Shown: piece after piece, positions 1 to 9,385 of the stretch | Layout: the number at the start of each line of letters is the position of its first letter | Numbering within the stretch: position 1 is the first letter of the stretch | Notes under the pieces: model-generated | Databases searched by the model: none | What the model was told of the DNA's origin: nothing | The model's input: the letters and a program-made list of their open reading frames with translations, nothing else | Translations under genes and position numbers: made by a program | DNA from: CALDTK01 sp963837005 | Lineage (GTDB): Bacteria; Bacteroidota; Bacteroidia; Chitinophagales; Saprospiraceae | Assembly (NCBI GenBank): GCA_963837005.1 | Contig: CAWIMC010000013.1 | Coordinates: 62,001 to 126,000 of the forward strand | DNA length: 64,000 bases | Direction: 5' to 3'

Positions 1-244
1 CGTGGACGTTGATTAGTTGAGGGACGGGGGGGAAGGGGAACGCAACGAAGAAATGGGAACACCCAAGGAGGGGCCCCGCTTCTGAGTAACAGAGCGCGCA
101 GAGTGTTGGCGTGGTTTGACTCGCTGTGCGAGCGGTGCTGGACACCAGTTATCGTCTACAGCGCAGCGCACTATGCTTGGCGAGCTTGTCGTAGCTTCGC
201 CTAGGAACATCTTCCTATTCCGGCGCTCGACAACCTCATAAATT

Positions 245-559
245 ATGTCTGATCACGAAGAAGTACTCGCTGCCATCCGCCGGACTGCCCTCGGGGTTGA
301 TCCGGCCGCGGAGATCATGCTGTACGGATCGCGGGCGCGGGGTGACTTTAGGGCGGAGTCCGACTGGGATGTGTTGATTATCGTGGAGGGGGAGGCGGGT
401 AATGAGGTGGAACAGAAATTTCGCCATGCCCTGTTCGATATTGAGGTGGACCGTGGATTGGCTATTTCGACGCTAGTTAAATCGCGAAATGAGTGGAACG
501 GCCGATTTCGGGTGACGCCGCTGTATCAGAGTATAAGCCAAGAATACGTAGCCTTATGA
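245..559 (+). CDS. MNT-type nucleotidyltransferase antitoxin of a HEPN/MNT pair
   Basis: A 104-residue protein of the minimal nucleotidyltransferase (MntA) family. The Pol-beta-type signature is visible near residue 28 as YGSRARG, followed by SDWDVLIIV, which supplies the two catalytic aspartates. In characterised pairs such proteins neutralise the HEPN toxin by adding AMP to it; that role is transferred from the family. The stop codon overlaps the ATG of the next gene (ATGA), so the two are translationally coupled, as is typical of this toxin-antitoxin class. The ATG at 245 is the first start in frame. Confidence 0.88.
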   Translation: MSDHEEVLAAIRRTALGVDPAAEIMLYGSRARGDFRAESDWDVLIIVEGEAGNEVEQKFRHALFDIEVDRGLAISTLVKSRNEWNGRFRVTPLYQSISQEYVAL

Positions 560-999
560 CACAAACAGAACGGCAAGCCTACATCGACTACCGTCTGGAG
601 AAATCGGACGAGACCTTGGAAGTCGCAAGAATCTTGGTGGAGCATCAAAAGTGGAATTCGGCAATCAACCGAATTTACTACGCGGTGTACTATGCGGTAT
701 CCGCCCTGCTGTTCAGAGATGAATTGAGCACGAAGACGCACGCTGGTGTCAAGTCGCAATTTTTTCTCGGCTATATCAAGGACGGACCGATTGATGCTCG
801 TTTCGGGAAGGTGTACAGTGACCTTTTTGACTGGCGGCACAAGGGCGACTACAACGATTTTTTTGATTTCTCCGAAGCGGACGTAAAGGGCGCCTGCCCG
901 AGCAGACGCAGACCCGCTCCCGCGAGCCAGTCCGAGCCGCCTCCCCGCCCTCGGCGAGGCCACCCGCGGAGCCTCCCCGCCCTCGGTGCCGAAGCGTAG
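556..999 (+). CDS. HEPN-domain toxin, C-terminus replaced by repeat sequence
   Basis: HEPN-domain partner of the preceding MNT gene, with the start at 556 chosen because of the ATGA overlap. The helical HEPN core is recognisable: INRIYYAVYYAVSALL around residues 37-52 and DWRHKGDYNDF near residue 97, which corresponds to the RNase-type motif region of MNT-associated HEPN proteins. After EADVKG (about residue 115) the sequence turns into a Pro/Arg/Ser-rich tail encoded by the edge of the GC-rich repeat array. The natural last helix therefore seems lost, and the toxin may be truncated or inactive. Confidence 0.78.
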   Translation: MTQTERQAYIDYRLEKSDETLEVARILVEHQKWNSAINRIYYAVYYAVSALLFRDELSTKTHAGVKSQFFLGYIKDGPIDARFGKVYSDLFDWRHKGDYNDFFDFSEADVKGACPSRRRPAPASQSEPPPRPRRGHPRSLPALGAEA

Positions 1000-1382
1000 C
1001 GCCTCCCCGTCCTCGGTGCTAAACCCCCGCCCTCGGTGCCGAAGCGTAGCGCCTCCCCGTCCTCGGTGCTAAACCCCCGCCCTCGGTGCCGAAGCGTAGC
1101 GCCTCCCCGTCCTCAGTGCTAAACCCCCGCCCTCGGTGCCGAAGCGTAGCGCCTCCCCGCCCTCGGTGCTAAACCCCCGCCCTCGGTGCCGAAGCGTAGC
1201 GCCTCCCCGTCCGCAGTGCTAAACCCCCGCCCTCGGTGCCGAAGCGTAGCGCCTCCCCGTCCTCGGTGCTAAACCCCCGCCCTCGGTGCCGAAGCGTAGC
1301 GCCTCCCCGTCCTCGGTGCTAAACCCCCGCCCTCGGTGCCGAAGCGTAGCGCCTCCCCGTCCTCGGTGCTAAACCCCCGCCG
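970..1382 (+). repeat. 50-bp tandem repeat array, about eight copies
   Basis: A 50-bp unit repeats with almost no variation; the string CCTCGGTGCCGAAGCGTAGC recurs at 981, 1031, 1081, 1131, 1181, 1231, 1281 and 1331. A half-unit (CCTCGGTGC) occurs twice inside each unit, so the unit is itself a diverged duplication. The array begins inside the HEPN reading frame. It lacks the repeat-spacer alternation of a CRISPR because the whole 50 bp is conserved. Confidence 0.95.
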
Positions 1383-1473
1383 CGGTGGAGCCGCCGTTTC
1401 CGCGCGGCGACACGGGAGCACAGGAACACCTGCCACGCTGCGCTCCCCATAGCAGCCCTTTAATTTTTAAACC

Positions 1474-1660
1474 TCAATAATGTAGGGCTAATTGCAGGAG
1501 CGGATTTGTTTTGGCGACAGCCGGCAGGCCCTCGAAATCCTTGCTGCTGATCGGCGAGAAGTAGCGCTTGCGCAGGCCGTAGCGCTCCTACAGGGGCGCG
1601 TTGTGCAGCAGGTGCCGCCGCTGGAAGAAATTGTACAGCGCGTAGGCGGGCTTGAGGCGT
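1474..1660 (-). pseudogene. Remnant of an unrecognised conserved protein
   Basis: The stretch 1383-1708 has no intact gene. On the minus strand, one frame reads AYALYNFFQRRHLLHNAPL, then a TAG stop, then ERYGLRKRYFSPISSKDFEG. This looks like conserved protein text rather than a random shadow, but it has an internal stop, no start and ends after about 60 codons. I cannot name the family. A near-copy of the dispersed mini-hairpin (GTTTTGGCGACAGCC, 1508-1522) lies inside it. Confidence 0.35.
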
Positions 1661-1708
1661 CATACGACCTTGGAGAGTGACATTGCACAAAGAAATGACA
1701 GCGGGAGC

Positions 1709-4700
1709 TTAGTACACCACGTTCACGCTGCCCTTGTACAGAATCTCACGGTCGTCCAGGAAGACCACCTTCGCGATGTACACGTACACGCCTGCGTCGA
1801 CCAACTGCCCGCGGAAGGTACCATCCCAGGCGATCGTCTCCCCAAAACTGCTCAACGGCAAGTCTTCCGACTCGGTGATGAGCTCGCCCCAGCGGTTGTA
1901 GACGCTGAAGCTCGTGATGGTCCGCACGCCCGGACCGGTAAAGACCTGGAGCTGGTCGTTGACCGCGTCGTTGTTCGGCGAGAAGGCCGTCGGGATGAAG
2001 AAGTTGCGGTTGCGGTCCACGTCGATCAGGACGCTCGCCGATTGGCTACAGCCGTCCTCGTCCATGATGGTGAGTGTGTAGGTGAAGTCTTCCAGCGGTT
2101 TGGCGTACGGGCTCAGGCGGTTGGGCCCCACGAAGACGAGGTTGGTGTCCGGCGTCCACCGCAGGCTGTCCAACACCAGTGGCGAACCTCCCGGAAAGAC
2201 GTTGGGTCGGATCCGGACACTATCCCCGAGCTCCACCTCCAGTTTTGCCGGAAGGCGTACCGTGATGGCCGGCGGCGTCTCCACCAGGATCTCCCCAAAG
2301 GTTTGGCAACCCGTCGGATCAACCACCTCCACCGGGATCGGCAGTCCACCCGGCACCTGAAAGCGTTCGCCGATCGGCTGAAAGCTGCTGCCGTTGACGG
2401 ACACCTGGTAGTCGGCCAGCATCTCGCCCCGACCACCGAAGGCCGAGTCGATCGTCACGAACGTAAAGTCGCCAAAACACTTGATCGGCTCAATGTCCGC
2501 CACGCGGTACGCGATCTCGTCGGGTTGCGTCAAGACCACCGTCGCCTCATCGGTACAGCCCTTGATGTCCATGACCTGCGCCACGTACCGCCCAGCCTTC
2601 AGGTTGCGGGCCTCGACGCTGTTGCGGGTCGGCTCATCGTTCCAGCGGATCATCTTGCCACCGACGTTCCCGCCAGCGATGAGGAGCGAGATAAAGCCGT
2701 TCGTATCCCCGAAACACGTCGGATCGGTGGTACGCAGCGTGTCCTCGGTGAGCGTTAGTTGCCGGGGCTCTTTGATCACGAAGGTGTCGCGGTACGGGCA
2801 ATTGTCCTTGTCGCGGATCAGCAGCGTGATGGTATCCGCGGCAAGGTCGATCGCACGGCTTCCTGTTTGGGTGGCCGTCGAACTCGTCCACCGGTACGTG
2901 TACCCAGGAATGCCCCCAAAGACCTCAGCAATCTCAATGAAGCCGGAGCTTTCGCCAAAACACCTGGCATCCTCGACCTGGCCTAGCTCGATGGCAATCG
3001 GGTCGGGAGCCGGCACATTGACCGGGAACTCCTGTGGCGGACAAACCAGGCTCGTCTCCTGGATAAACAGGGCGTTGCGACCGCCGCACAGCATGGCGAC
3101 CTCGCTGCGCGTCGCATCGTTGGTCACCTCACTGCTGTCCCACACGAAGTTGAACCGTGCACCGGGACTCCCTGGGAGCGTCGCCGTCACCTCGGCACCG
3201 CCGTCGCACACTTCGATCGCGCAGCTGGCTCGCCGGATGTAGGTGAAGTCGGGGTCGATGCTCGGGGCCTCCGGCAGGCGGTAGGTCTTCGTGAGCGGCA
3301 CGCAGTTGTTGGCGTCGACGATCGTGACGATGTAGCTGCCCGCCGTGATCGAAGGACCGCCGATGCGGTTGGCCCCGACGCCGCTGGTCCCGTCGGTCCA
3401 ACTAAACGAGTAAGGGGCTGTGCCACCGGCCACGGTGACTTCGATGGCCCCTTCGCCCTGTTGGAAACACGTCGGCTCGGTGAGCACGCTGTCGGCAACC
3501 GTGAGTCGATCGGGCTCTATGACCCGGGCGGAATCCTGCTTGGTGCACCCGGCCTCATCGAAGACGGTGATCGTGTAGGTGCCCGCGGCGAGATCGGTGA
3601 TCGTGGCTGTCGTCGCGCCGTTGCTCCACAGAAGTCGCGTGATCGGCGAGGAGGTCGCCGACGTCACCACGGTAAGAGAGCCATTTGTATTGCCGAAACA
3701 GGCCACCGTCGCGTCGAGGAGGCTGTCGATGCGTGGGCGCTCCGGAGACTTTACCTCGACTGGGGTGTTGAGACTCGCCCGGCAGCCGTTGTCGTCCGTG
3801 ACGACCACTTGGTAGACGCCCGCCTTGAGCCCCGCGGCACGAGCCTCGCTGGCCATAATATCCCCGTTCTCGTTCGACCATGCGTAGCCGTAGGCTGGCG
3901 TGCCCGGCGTGCCGCCCGTGACGCTCACCTCCGCGAAGCCGTCGGAGCCAGGCACACAGGACTCATCGCCCTTGCCCGCGAGCGTAGCCACGAGTAACGG
4001 CGGCTCCGTAAGGGTGAACGTGTCGCGCGCCTCACAGCGATCCGCGTCCGTCAACAGCACCACGAAAGTGCCCGGCGCAAGTCCGCGGACGGCGCTAGAG
4101 GTGGGTGTGTTGTCGGTCGTGCCCCGCGGGTCACCCGACCAGTTGAAGTTGAGCGGTCCGCGGGGGGCAGCTCCGAAGAGCGCCCGCCCGGTGACGAGGA
4201 CTTCGCCGTCGGTCAGGCCAAAACAACTGATCGAGTCGACGACGGCAGTCACGGCGACTTCGCGCTGGGCCTGGATGGTTTGGGTGGTTTTGGCGCGGCA
4301 GCCGTTGTCGTCCATCACGGTAATCGCGTAGGCACCGGGGTTGCCGTTGAGGAGTAGTTCGGGGCCGCGACGATTGTCCACCGCACCACCGGGCAGGGTG
4401 ATGGTGTAGGCGTAGTTGCCGGTGGCGGTGGTGCCGCCCTGCGGCTGGAGGTCGATGAGGCCGTCCGCTGGACCGGTACAGGTAGCGTCGGTGACGTTGG
4501 GGTGCGGATCGAGGGCCGAAGGGGAAAAGATGGTGCCCGAGCCCTGCGCCACGCAACCGCGTTGGTCGGTGATTTGGACCCGGTACTCGCCGACGCTGAG
4601 GCTGTTGATCGACTGCGTACTCGCGATCGCGGCACCGGTTTTGGTCCAGGCGTAGGTGTAGTCTTCTGGGTTGCCGGGCGTGCTGAAGTCGAGCAAAGGC

Positions 4701-6400
4701 ACTGCCCGCAGCGCACCACTCACGTCGTCGCGACAACGGAGGTTGCTGATGATTTCGACGTTGACGCTGAGCTTCGGTCCGTCGACGACGCGGACGGTAC
4801 CGATCGAGATCGATCCGTTTTGGTCGGTGACCCGCACGGTGTAATCGCCGGGGGCGAGGTCGGCCGGGGTGCGGACGCGCTCGGCGTCGGAGGTGAGCGT
4901 GAGCGGTCCACGGTTAGGGCCTGCGACGAGCGTTCCGTAGGTCACCGTGTACGGTGCACTGCCACCAAAGGCCCCGATCGAGAGCGCGTTTATGTTTTCG
5001 CCACCGCAGCCGGGCAGCCCGGCCAAGATCAGACCGAAGGGTTGATTGGTGATGAGGACGCCCCCCGGTTTTGACGTCAAGTCTAACGGCTGGATGCCCG
5101 ACTCGAAGAGGATGCCCGCCGGTGGAGGCGTAACGACGACAGTTCCGAACTCGCCTTCAGTGCCGAGGGTCCTGAAGCAAACCTCGAACAAGATGGTGCC
5201 GTCGGGGACGGTCTGGCTCGTGCCCGACGGCAGGGTTACGTCCAGGTTGAGCTTGCTCGGCCCTGCCCCGATAAAGAGGGGCGCGAGGTTCGGGTGCACG
5301 TTTTGGTAGCGCTCGTAGCGGAGGCGCACCTCGTCGTAGTCGAGGTCGAAGCGGTAGCGCGTGATGTCGGTAAAGCCCTTCGCGCGGACCGGGATGCAGA
5401 CCTCGGTGTTGAGCGGGGCTTTGAGGGAGTCGATGTCGATCGACACCTTCGGCAGCGGTACACAAGCATTGACATTGGCAGCAAGCATCGTGGTCATGCA
5501 GCCCTTCGCGTCGCGAACCACGATGTCGTAGCTCCCGGCCTCGGGCACACTGAACTGTGCGCGGCCACCCGCGCGGACTTCTGGGTTGAGCACCCGACCG
5601 CGCACGCCGGGCTTGGTGCGGTGCTTGATCTCGATGTCGTAGCGGGCACGGGCGTTAAACTGTGGTAGGCCGCCATTGACCGTAAGTGCTCCGCCGCAGT
5701 TGCCGACGCTGAGTCCGCCAGCGGTGACTTCGTTAAGGTACACGACTGCAAAGGCGGCACGGGTGCTCACACTCACGCATGAGCCATTGCGCTCGTACTT
5801 CGGGCCGGTGGCCGTGAGCTGGTCGAAGGTGATCGGCGCAAACCAGATCAGCTTAGGGCTCCCGGCCCCAAAGCGCGCTTGCACGCTGCCGTCGTTGAAG
5901 AACTTCTGGTCGCCGTCGAGGCGATTGGCCGTCGAGATGAAGAAGGCCCCGGTGCCGGGCTGGGTGGTCGGGTTCGGGACCAGGCAACGGTCGGCCTCTA
6001 CGGCGATGCGCGTCGGGCCGGTGGCGGTGGGTTTGCAGTCGTACCAGGCATAGCCGACGCCGGCGGGCGTGGTTTTGTCGGGATCACCGTCGAGGCGCTG
6101 GTCGCCGTTGTGGTCGATGAGTACGGTGTCCCCAAAACACAAAAACAGCGTGTCGAGGCTCAGGTCGTTGGACTGGCCTTTGCCGGGACCGACGGTGATG
6201 GTGCCGGCGTCGTTGTCGCTACAGGGGATGAGCTTCTGGGCCAGGTCCCACTTGGCCGCTTGTTCGCCCTGCTCGTGGCTAACGGGCTGTGGAGTTTGGG
6301 CGACGGCCGTCACGCTTCCGCAAAACAGGAGGGCACAGGCCAGGGCGCGGACCCAGGAGTCGGCCGGTAGCTGTAGTGGGGTGCGAGGGGTAGCGAGCAT
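1709..6400 (-). CDS. Giant SprB-repeat surface protein with type B T9SS sorting domain
   Basis: A 1563-residue secreted protein. It opens with a signal peptide (hydrophobic ALACALLFCGS, cleavage near AVAQ). Around residues 315-450 is a cohesin-like beta domain (KVSIDIDSLKAPLN onward). The middle holds about nine SprB-type repeats, each with a C-F/T-G...G core such as CFGLTDGEV, CFGNTNGSL, CFGESSGFI and CFGDTNGFI. The last 95 or so residues are a gliding-motility-associated C-terminal domain (FIPTAFSPNNDAVND, then YNRWGE, then DAGVYVY), the type B signal for the type IX secretion system. In the family such proteins are cell-surface adhesins. A full mini-hairpin copy lies at 2242-2256 and another in the signal peptide at 6314-6326. 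Confidence 0.93.
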   Translation of the reverse strand: MLATPRTPLQLPADSWVRALACALLFCGSVTAVAQTPQPVSHEQGEQAAKWDLAQKLIPCSDNDAGTITVGPGKGQSNDLSLDTLFLCFGDTVLIDHNGDQRLDGDPDKTTPAGVGYAWYDCKPTATGPTRIAVEADRCLVPNPTTQPGTGAFFISTANRLDGDQKFFNDGSVQARFGAGSPKLIWFAPITFDQLTATGPKYERNGSCVSVSTRAAFAVVYLNEVTAGGLSVGNCGGALTVNGGLPQFNARARYDIEIKHRTKPGVRGRVLNPEVRAGGRAQFSVPEAGSYDIVVRDAKGCMTTMLAANVNACVPLPKVSIDIDSLKAPLNTEVCIPVRAKGFTDITRYRFDLDYDEVRLRYERYQNVHPNLAPLFIGAGPSKLNLDVTLPSGTSQTVPDGTILFEVCFRTLGTEGEFGTVVVTPPPAGILFESGIQPLDLTSKPGGVLITNQPFGLILAGLPGCGGENINALSIGAFGGSAPYTVTYGTLVAGPNRGPLTLTSDAERVRTPADLAPGDYTVRVTDQNGSISIGTVRVVDGPKLSVNVEIISNLRCRDDVSGALRAVPLLDFSTPGNPEDYTYAWTKTGAAIASTQSINSLSVGEYRVQITDQRGCVAQGSGTIFSPSALDPHPNVTDATCTGPADGLIDLQPQGGTTATGNYAYTITLPGGAVDNRRGPELLLNGNPGAYAITVMDDNGCRAKTTQTIQAQREVAVTAVVDSISCFGLTDGEVLVTGRALFGAAPRGPLNFNWSGDPRGTTDNTPTSSAVRGLAPGTFVVLLTDADRCEARDTFTLTEPPLLVATLAGKGDESCVPGSDGFAEVSVTGGTPGTPAYGYAWSNENGDIMASEARAAGLKAGVYQVVVTDDNGCRASLNTPVEVKSPERPRIDSLLDATVACFGNTNGSLTVVTSATSSPITRLLWSNGATTATITDLAAGTYTITVFDEAGCTKQDSARVIEPDRLTVADSVLTEPTCFQQGEGAIEVTVAGGTAPYSFSWTDGTSGVGANRIGGPSITAGSYIVTIVDANNCVPLTKTYRLPEAPSIDPDFTYIRRASCAIEVCDGGAEVTATLPGSPGARFNFVWDSSEVTNDATRSEVAMLCGGRNALFIQETSLVCPPQEFPVNVPAPDPIAIELGQVEDARCFGESSGFIEIAEVFGGIPGYTYRWTSSTATQTGSRAIDLAADTITLLIRDKDNCPYRDTFVIKEPRQLTLTEDTLRTTDPTCFGDTNGFISLLIAGGNVGGKMIRWNDEPTRNSVEARNLKAGRYVAQVMDIKGCTDEATVVLTQPDEIAYRVADIEPIKCFGDFTFVTIDSAFGGRGEMLADYQVSVNGSSFQPIGERFQVPGGLPIPVEVVDPTGCQTFGEILVETPPAITVRLPAKLEVELGDSVRIRPNVFPGGSPLVLDSLRWTPDTNLVFVGPNRLSPYAKPLEDFTYTLTIMDEDGCSQSASVLIDVDRNRNFFIPTAFSPNNDAVNDQLQVFTGPGVRTITSFSVYNRWGELITESEDLPLSSFGETIAWDGTFRGQLVDAGVYVYIAKVVFLDDREILYKGSVNVVY

Positions 6401-6507
6401 ACGTTGGGCGTGACGCAGGAGGCGTCACATGGCTCGCGGTGCAAATATGATGCCGGGGGGCCCAGGGCACGTGCGCCCCGGCATCCTATCGCTTTGTGTT
6501 GAAGCTC

Positions 6508-7566
6508 CTAGTCTACACTCACCGCCTTCACTACACTCGGCAGGCCTGCGGCGGCAAGTTCTTCTCTCAGCACCGCACTGTCCTCCCTCGTCGCGAAGCG
6601 ACCTAGGGTGACGCGGTAGAGCTTTTGCTCGCCGCGGGTCTCGATGGTGATGGTGGCGGGGGTGTCGCTGAGGGCGCGGAGCTGGTCGGCGAGGGAGAGG
6701 GCGTTGGTCTCGGAGGAAAAGGCCCCGAGTTGAAGGGTGTAGAGGGTGAGGGTTTGGGCTTTGGGGGCGCTGTCTGCGGCTTTGGCTTCGTCGTGATCGG
6801 CTTCGTCGTGATCGTCATCGTTCTCGTCGTCATCGTCCTCTTCTACGTAGGGGTCGTCGTCGTTGGGGCGGGATTGCGGCGTTTCGATAGTCTCGATGAC
6901 GAGGTGGTCGGTGCCGGAGTCCAGGGTGAAGGTGCGGATGGGGGTGGGGGCAATGGCGGCGAGTCGGGTGCTGCCAGCCGGTGTCGGGGTGTGGTCGGGG
7001 GTGGTTTTGCCGGAAGGCGTACTGCTCGGAGGTGTTTTGCCGGAAGGCGTAGCGGCCTCTGTACTGATTGCGGACGAGGCGTAGACGTTGGTCATCTTCG
7101 CGAAAGGCTCGCTCCAGTCTTCGCTCGCGATGGGGGCGGCGGTCTTGGGGCGGTGCTGGGGGAGGTTGTTTTGGCGTAAGCCGTCTAGGAGTTGCGCTGC
7201 GGTGACGGCGCCGTTGATGCGATCGACCTCGGTGCCGCCGCTCGACAGGATGAGCATCGTGGGCAGAGTCTCGACATCGTACTGCTGCTGCATGGCCATG
7301 CCGTCGAAGTTTTCGACGTCGATCTCGATAGAAACGTAGTGCTCGCGCAGATAACTGAGCACGTCGGGGTCGGCGAAGGTGGTCTCTTCCATGACGCGGC
7401 ACGGGAGGCACCAGTCGGCCGTGAAGACGACCAGCAGGACCTTGCCTTCGCGGGCAGCCTTGGCGCGGGCGCTCGTGAGGGAGACGGTGGCAGCGGCAAA
7501 GAGGGAGCTACTGAGCAGAAGCCCGCAGACCAGCAAGCTGGCCACGCGGCGGTGGAGGGTGGACAT
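6508..7566 (-). CDS. Secreted thioredoxin-fold protein with C-terminal SPOR domain
   Basis: A 352-residue protein counted from ATG 7566, where the signal peptide MSTLHRRVASLLVCGLLLSS begins; the open frame extends 20 codons further without signal-like sequence. A thioredoxin domain follows, with active site WCLPC near residue 54, suggesting periplasmic disulfide exchange like DsbD-gamma proteins. A low-complexity Thr/Pro/Ser and Asp/Glu-rich linker leads to a SPOR domain (LYTLQLGAFSSETNAL ... LGRFATREDS) that in the family binds denuded septal peptidoglycan. Two identical mini-hairpin copies (7004-7018, 7034-7048) encode the duplicated TPSGKT of the linker; a third (7168-7182) encodes GLRQN. 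The thioredoxin-SPOR pairing is an unusual domain order. Confidence 0.85.
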   Translation of the reverse strand: MSTLHRRVASLLVCGLLLSSSLFAAATVSLTSARAKAAREGKVLLVVFTADWCLPCRVMEETTFADPDVLSYLREHYVSIEIDVENFDGMAMQQQYDVETLPTMLILSSGGTEVDRINGAVTAAQLLDGLRQNNLPQHRPKTAAPIASEDWSEPFAKMTNVYASSAISTEAATPSGKTPPSSTPSGKTTPDHTPTPAGSTRLAAIAPTPIRTFTLDSGTDHLVIETIETPQSRPNDDDPYVEEDDDDENDDDHDEADHDEAKAADSAPKAQTLTLYTLQLGAFSSETNALSLADQLRALSDTPATITIETRGEQKLYRVTLGRFATREDSAVLREELAAAGLPSVVKAVSVD

Positions 7567-7692
7567 GTGGGTTTGTGTTTGTTCGAAAGGGGGTACGTCG
7601 CGGCGGAACGCGATGTTGGCCCGCATCGAGGGAGTGGCTCGGGCGGCTTAGGCAACGGTCGGCGCGGTGATAGCGGGTTTACTTTGCGCCCT

Positions 7693-8676
7693 ATGATGAG
7701 AGCCGCCGTTACCGGAGTCGCCGGGTATGTCCCCGAGTACGTCCTCACGAATACCGAACTCGAGCAGATGGTCGACACCAACGATCAGTGGATCCGCGAG
7801 CGCACCGGGATCTCGGAGCGCCGCATCTTGAAGGGCGAGGGTTTGGGCACCTCCGACCTTGCCGTGCCTGCGGTAAAGCAACTGCTCGAGAAGACGGGCA
7901 CCAAGGCCGAGGACGTCGAGTTGGTGATCTGCTGCACAGTGACGGCGGACTTCCGTTTTCCGGACACGGGGACTCTCATTGCGCACAAAGCCGGGCTCAC
8001 GAATGCCTACGGATACGACCTCTCGGCGGCCTGCTCGGGCTTCCTGTTCGGACTGCAGGCGGGGGCGCAGTACATCGCGGCCGGGACACACAAGAAGGTG
8101 ATCGTTGTGGGGGCGGATAAAATGTCGAGCATCATCGATTACACAGATCGGGCGACGTGCATCTTGTTTGGAGATGGGGCCGGGGCCGTGATGCTGGAGC
8201 CAACCGAGGAGAAGATCGGGATTCGCGCCGCAAAACTGTTTAGCGATGGATCGGGTGGCGCCGAACTCAATATGGAGGCCGGGGGCTCCGTCTTGCCGGC
8301 CAGTCACGAGACGATCGAGAAGAAGCAGCACGCCATCCGGCAGAACGGTCGCGTCGTCTTCAAGCACGCTGTCAACGGCATGAGCGGCGCAGTCAAAAAA
8401 CTCATGGATGCCGAGGGCCTCAGCGCCGAGGACATCGCCTGGCTCGTGCCGCACCAGGCCAACAAGCGCATCCTCGAGTCGGTCGCCAAGCAGATGGACT
8501 TTCCGATGGACAGGGTCATGATGATCATTGAGAAGCTAGGCAACACCACCGCCGCCACTATCCCGCTGTGCCTCGCGGAGTATGAGTCGAAACTCAAAAA
8601 GGGCGACGAGCTGATTATTACGGCCTTTGGAGGCGGCTTCACGTGGGGGGCGATCCGACTGACGTGGGGGTACTGA
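7693..8676 (+). CDS. fabH: 3-oxoacyl-ACP synthase III
   Basis: Initiates fatty acid synthesis by condensing an acyl-CoA with malonyl-ACP. The 327-residue protein has the full Cys-His-Asn catalytic set: LSAACSGFLFG, VPHQANKRI and EKLGNTTAATIP. Start ATG 7693 (or the adjacent ATG 7696) gives the expected N-terminus (RAAVTGVAGYVPE). It is followed by a G-rich spacer with GGATGG-type direct repeats, then efp, accB and accC on the same strand, the arrangement common in Bacteroidota and consistent with coordinated lipid synthesis. Confidence 0.96.
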   Translation: MMRAAVTGVAGYVPEYVLTNTELEQMVDTNDQWIRERTGISERRILKGEGLGTSDLAVPAVKQLLEKTGTKAEDVELVICCTVTADFRFPDTGTLIAHKAGLTNAYGYDLSAACSGFLFGLQAGAQYIAAGTHKKVIVVGADKMSSIIDYTDRATCILFGDGAGAVMLEPTEEKIGIRAAKLFSDGSGGAELNMEAGGSVLPASHETIEKKQHAIRQNGRVVFKHAVNGMSGAVKKLMDAEGLSAEDIAWLVPHQANKRILESVAKQMDFPMDRVMMIIEKLGNTTAATIPLCLAEYESKLKKGDELIITAFGGGFTWGAIRLTWGY

Positions 8677-8805
8677 ATGGGGGGGTGAGGGGATGGGAGG
8701 ATTGGATGATGGATGGATGAGGGGATGGGCTGCCGCCGTCTCACAATGCCACCCCACCTTTCCTCACCCGCCGCGACTTACTTTCGCGCCCCAAATCCTA
8801 TCCGC

Positions 8806-9372
8806 ATGGCCAGCACCGCAGACATCTCCAAGGGGCTCTGTATCGAATACAACAACGACATCTTTCAGGTGATCGAGTTCCAACACGTCAACCCCGGCAA
8901 GGGCGCGGCCTTCGTGCGCACAAAGCTCAAGAGCCTCACCACCGGCCGCGTGCTCGAGAACACCTTCCCGAGCGGGCACAAGATCGACGAGGTACGGGTC
9001 GAGCGCCGCAAGTACCAGTTCCTCTACAACGACGACATGGGGTACAACTTCATGAACCAGGAGGACTACTCGCAGGTGCTGCTCCAGGCCGAGCTAATCG
9101 ACAACCCGGGCTTTCTCGAGGAGGGCGCGACGGTAGAGGTCCTCTTCGACGCCCGCAACGAGACCCCACTCACGCTCGACCTCCCGTCCCACGTCGAACT
9201 CGAGATTACCTATACCGAGCCTGGTATTAAGGGCGACACCGCCAACTCGAGCTTCAAGCCCGCCACCGTGAGTTCGGGCGCGGAGGTGCGCGTGCCGCTG
9301 TTCGTCAACCAGGGCGACATCATCAAGATCGATACCCGTACAGGCGCTTACATTGAGCGGGTTAAAAAGTAA
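8806..9372 (+). CDS. efp: Elongation factor P
   Basis: A 188-residue translation factor that relieves ribosome stalling at polyproline stretches. The start at 8806 gives MASTADISKGLCIEYNND, the usual N-terminus. The KOW/EF-P domain carries the modifiable lysine in the loop NPGKGAAFVRTK. The C-terminal EF-P signature is seen in YTEPGIKGDTANSSFKPA. The full length matches the family. It lies 14 bp upstream of accB. Confidence 0.97.
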   Translation: MASTADISKGLCIEYNNDIFQVIEFQHVNPGKGAAFVRTKLKSLTTGRVLENTFPSGHKIDEVRVERRKYQFLYNDDMGYNFMNQEDYSQVLLQAELIDNPGFLEEGATVEVLFDARNETPLTLDLPSHVELEITYTEPGIKGDTANSSFKPATVSSGAEVRVPLFVNQGDIIKIDTRTGAYIERVKK

Positions 9373-9385
9373 AAGTCTCCCCACT

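Noticed and set aside
13..210. 65-codon minus-strand reading frame at the window start
   Set aside because: No homology-like features, Ser/Pro-rich composition and no neighbour context.
970..1382. Possible CRISPR array
   Set aside because: The whole 50-bp unit is conserved with no variable spacers, and no cas genes are in the window.
1652..2758. Long plus-strand reading frame opposite the SprB-type adhesin
   Set aside because: It is the antisense shadow of a clear 1563-residue protein with signal peptide and sorting domain; the plus-strand product has no protein-like features.
2949..2963. Counting all C-F-G codons of the SprB repeats as mini-hairpins
   Set aside because: TGTTTTGG arises from the conserved Cys-Phe-Gly of the repeat; most such sites lack the paired downstream half, so only the copies with a paired stem were counted.
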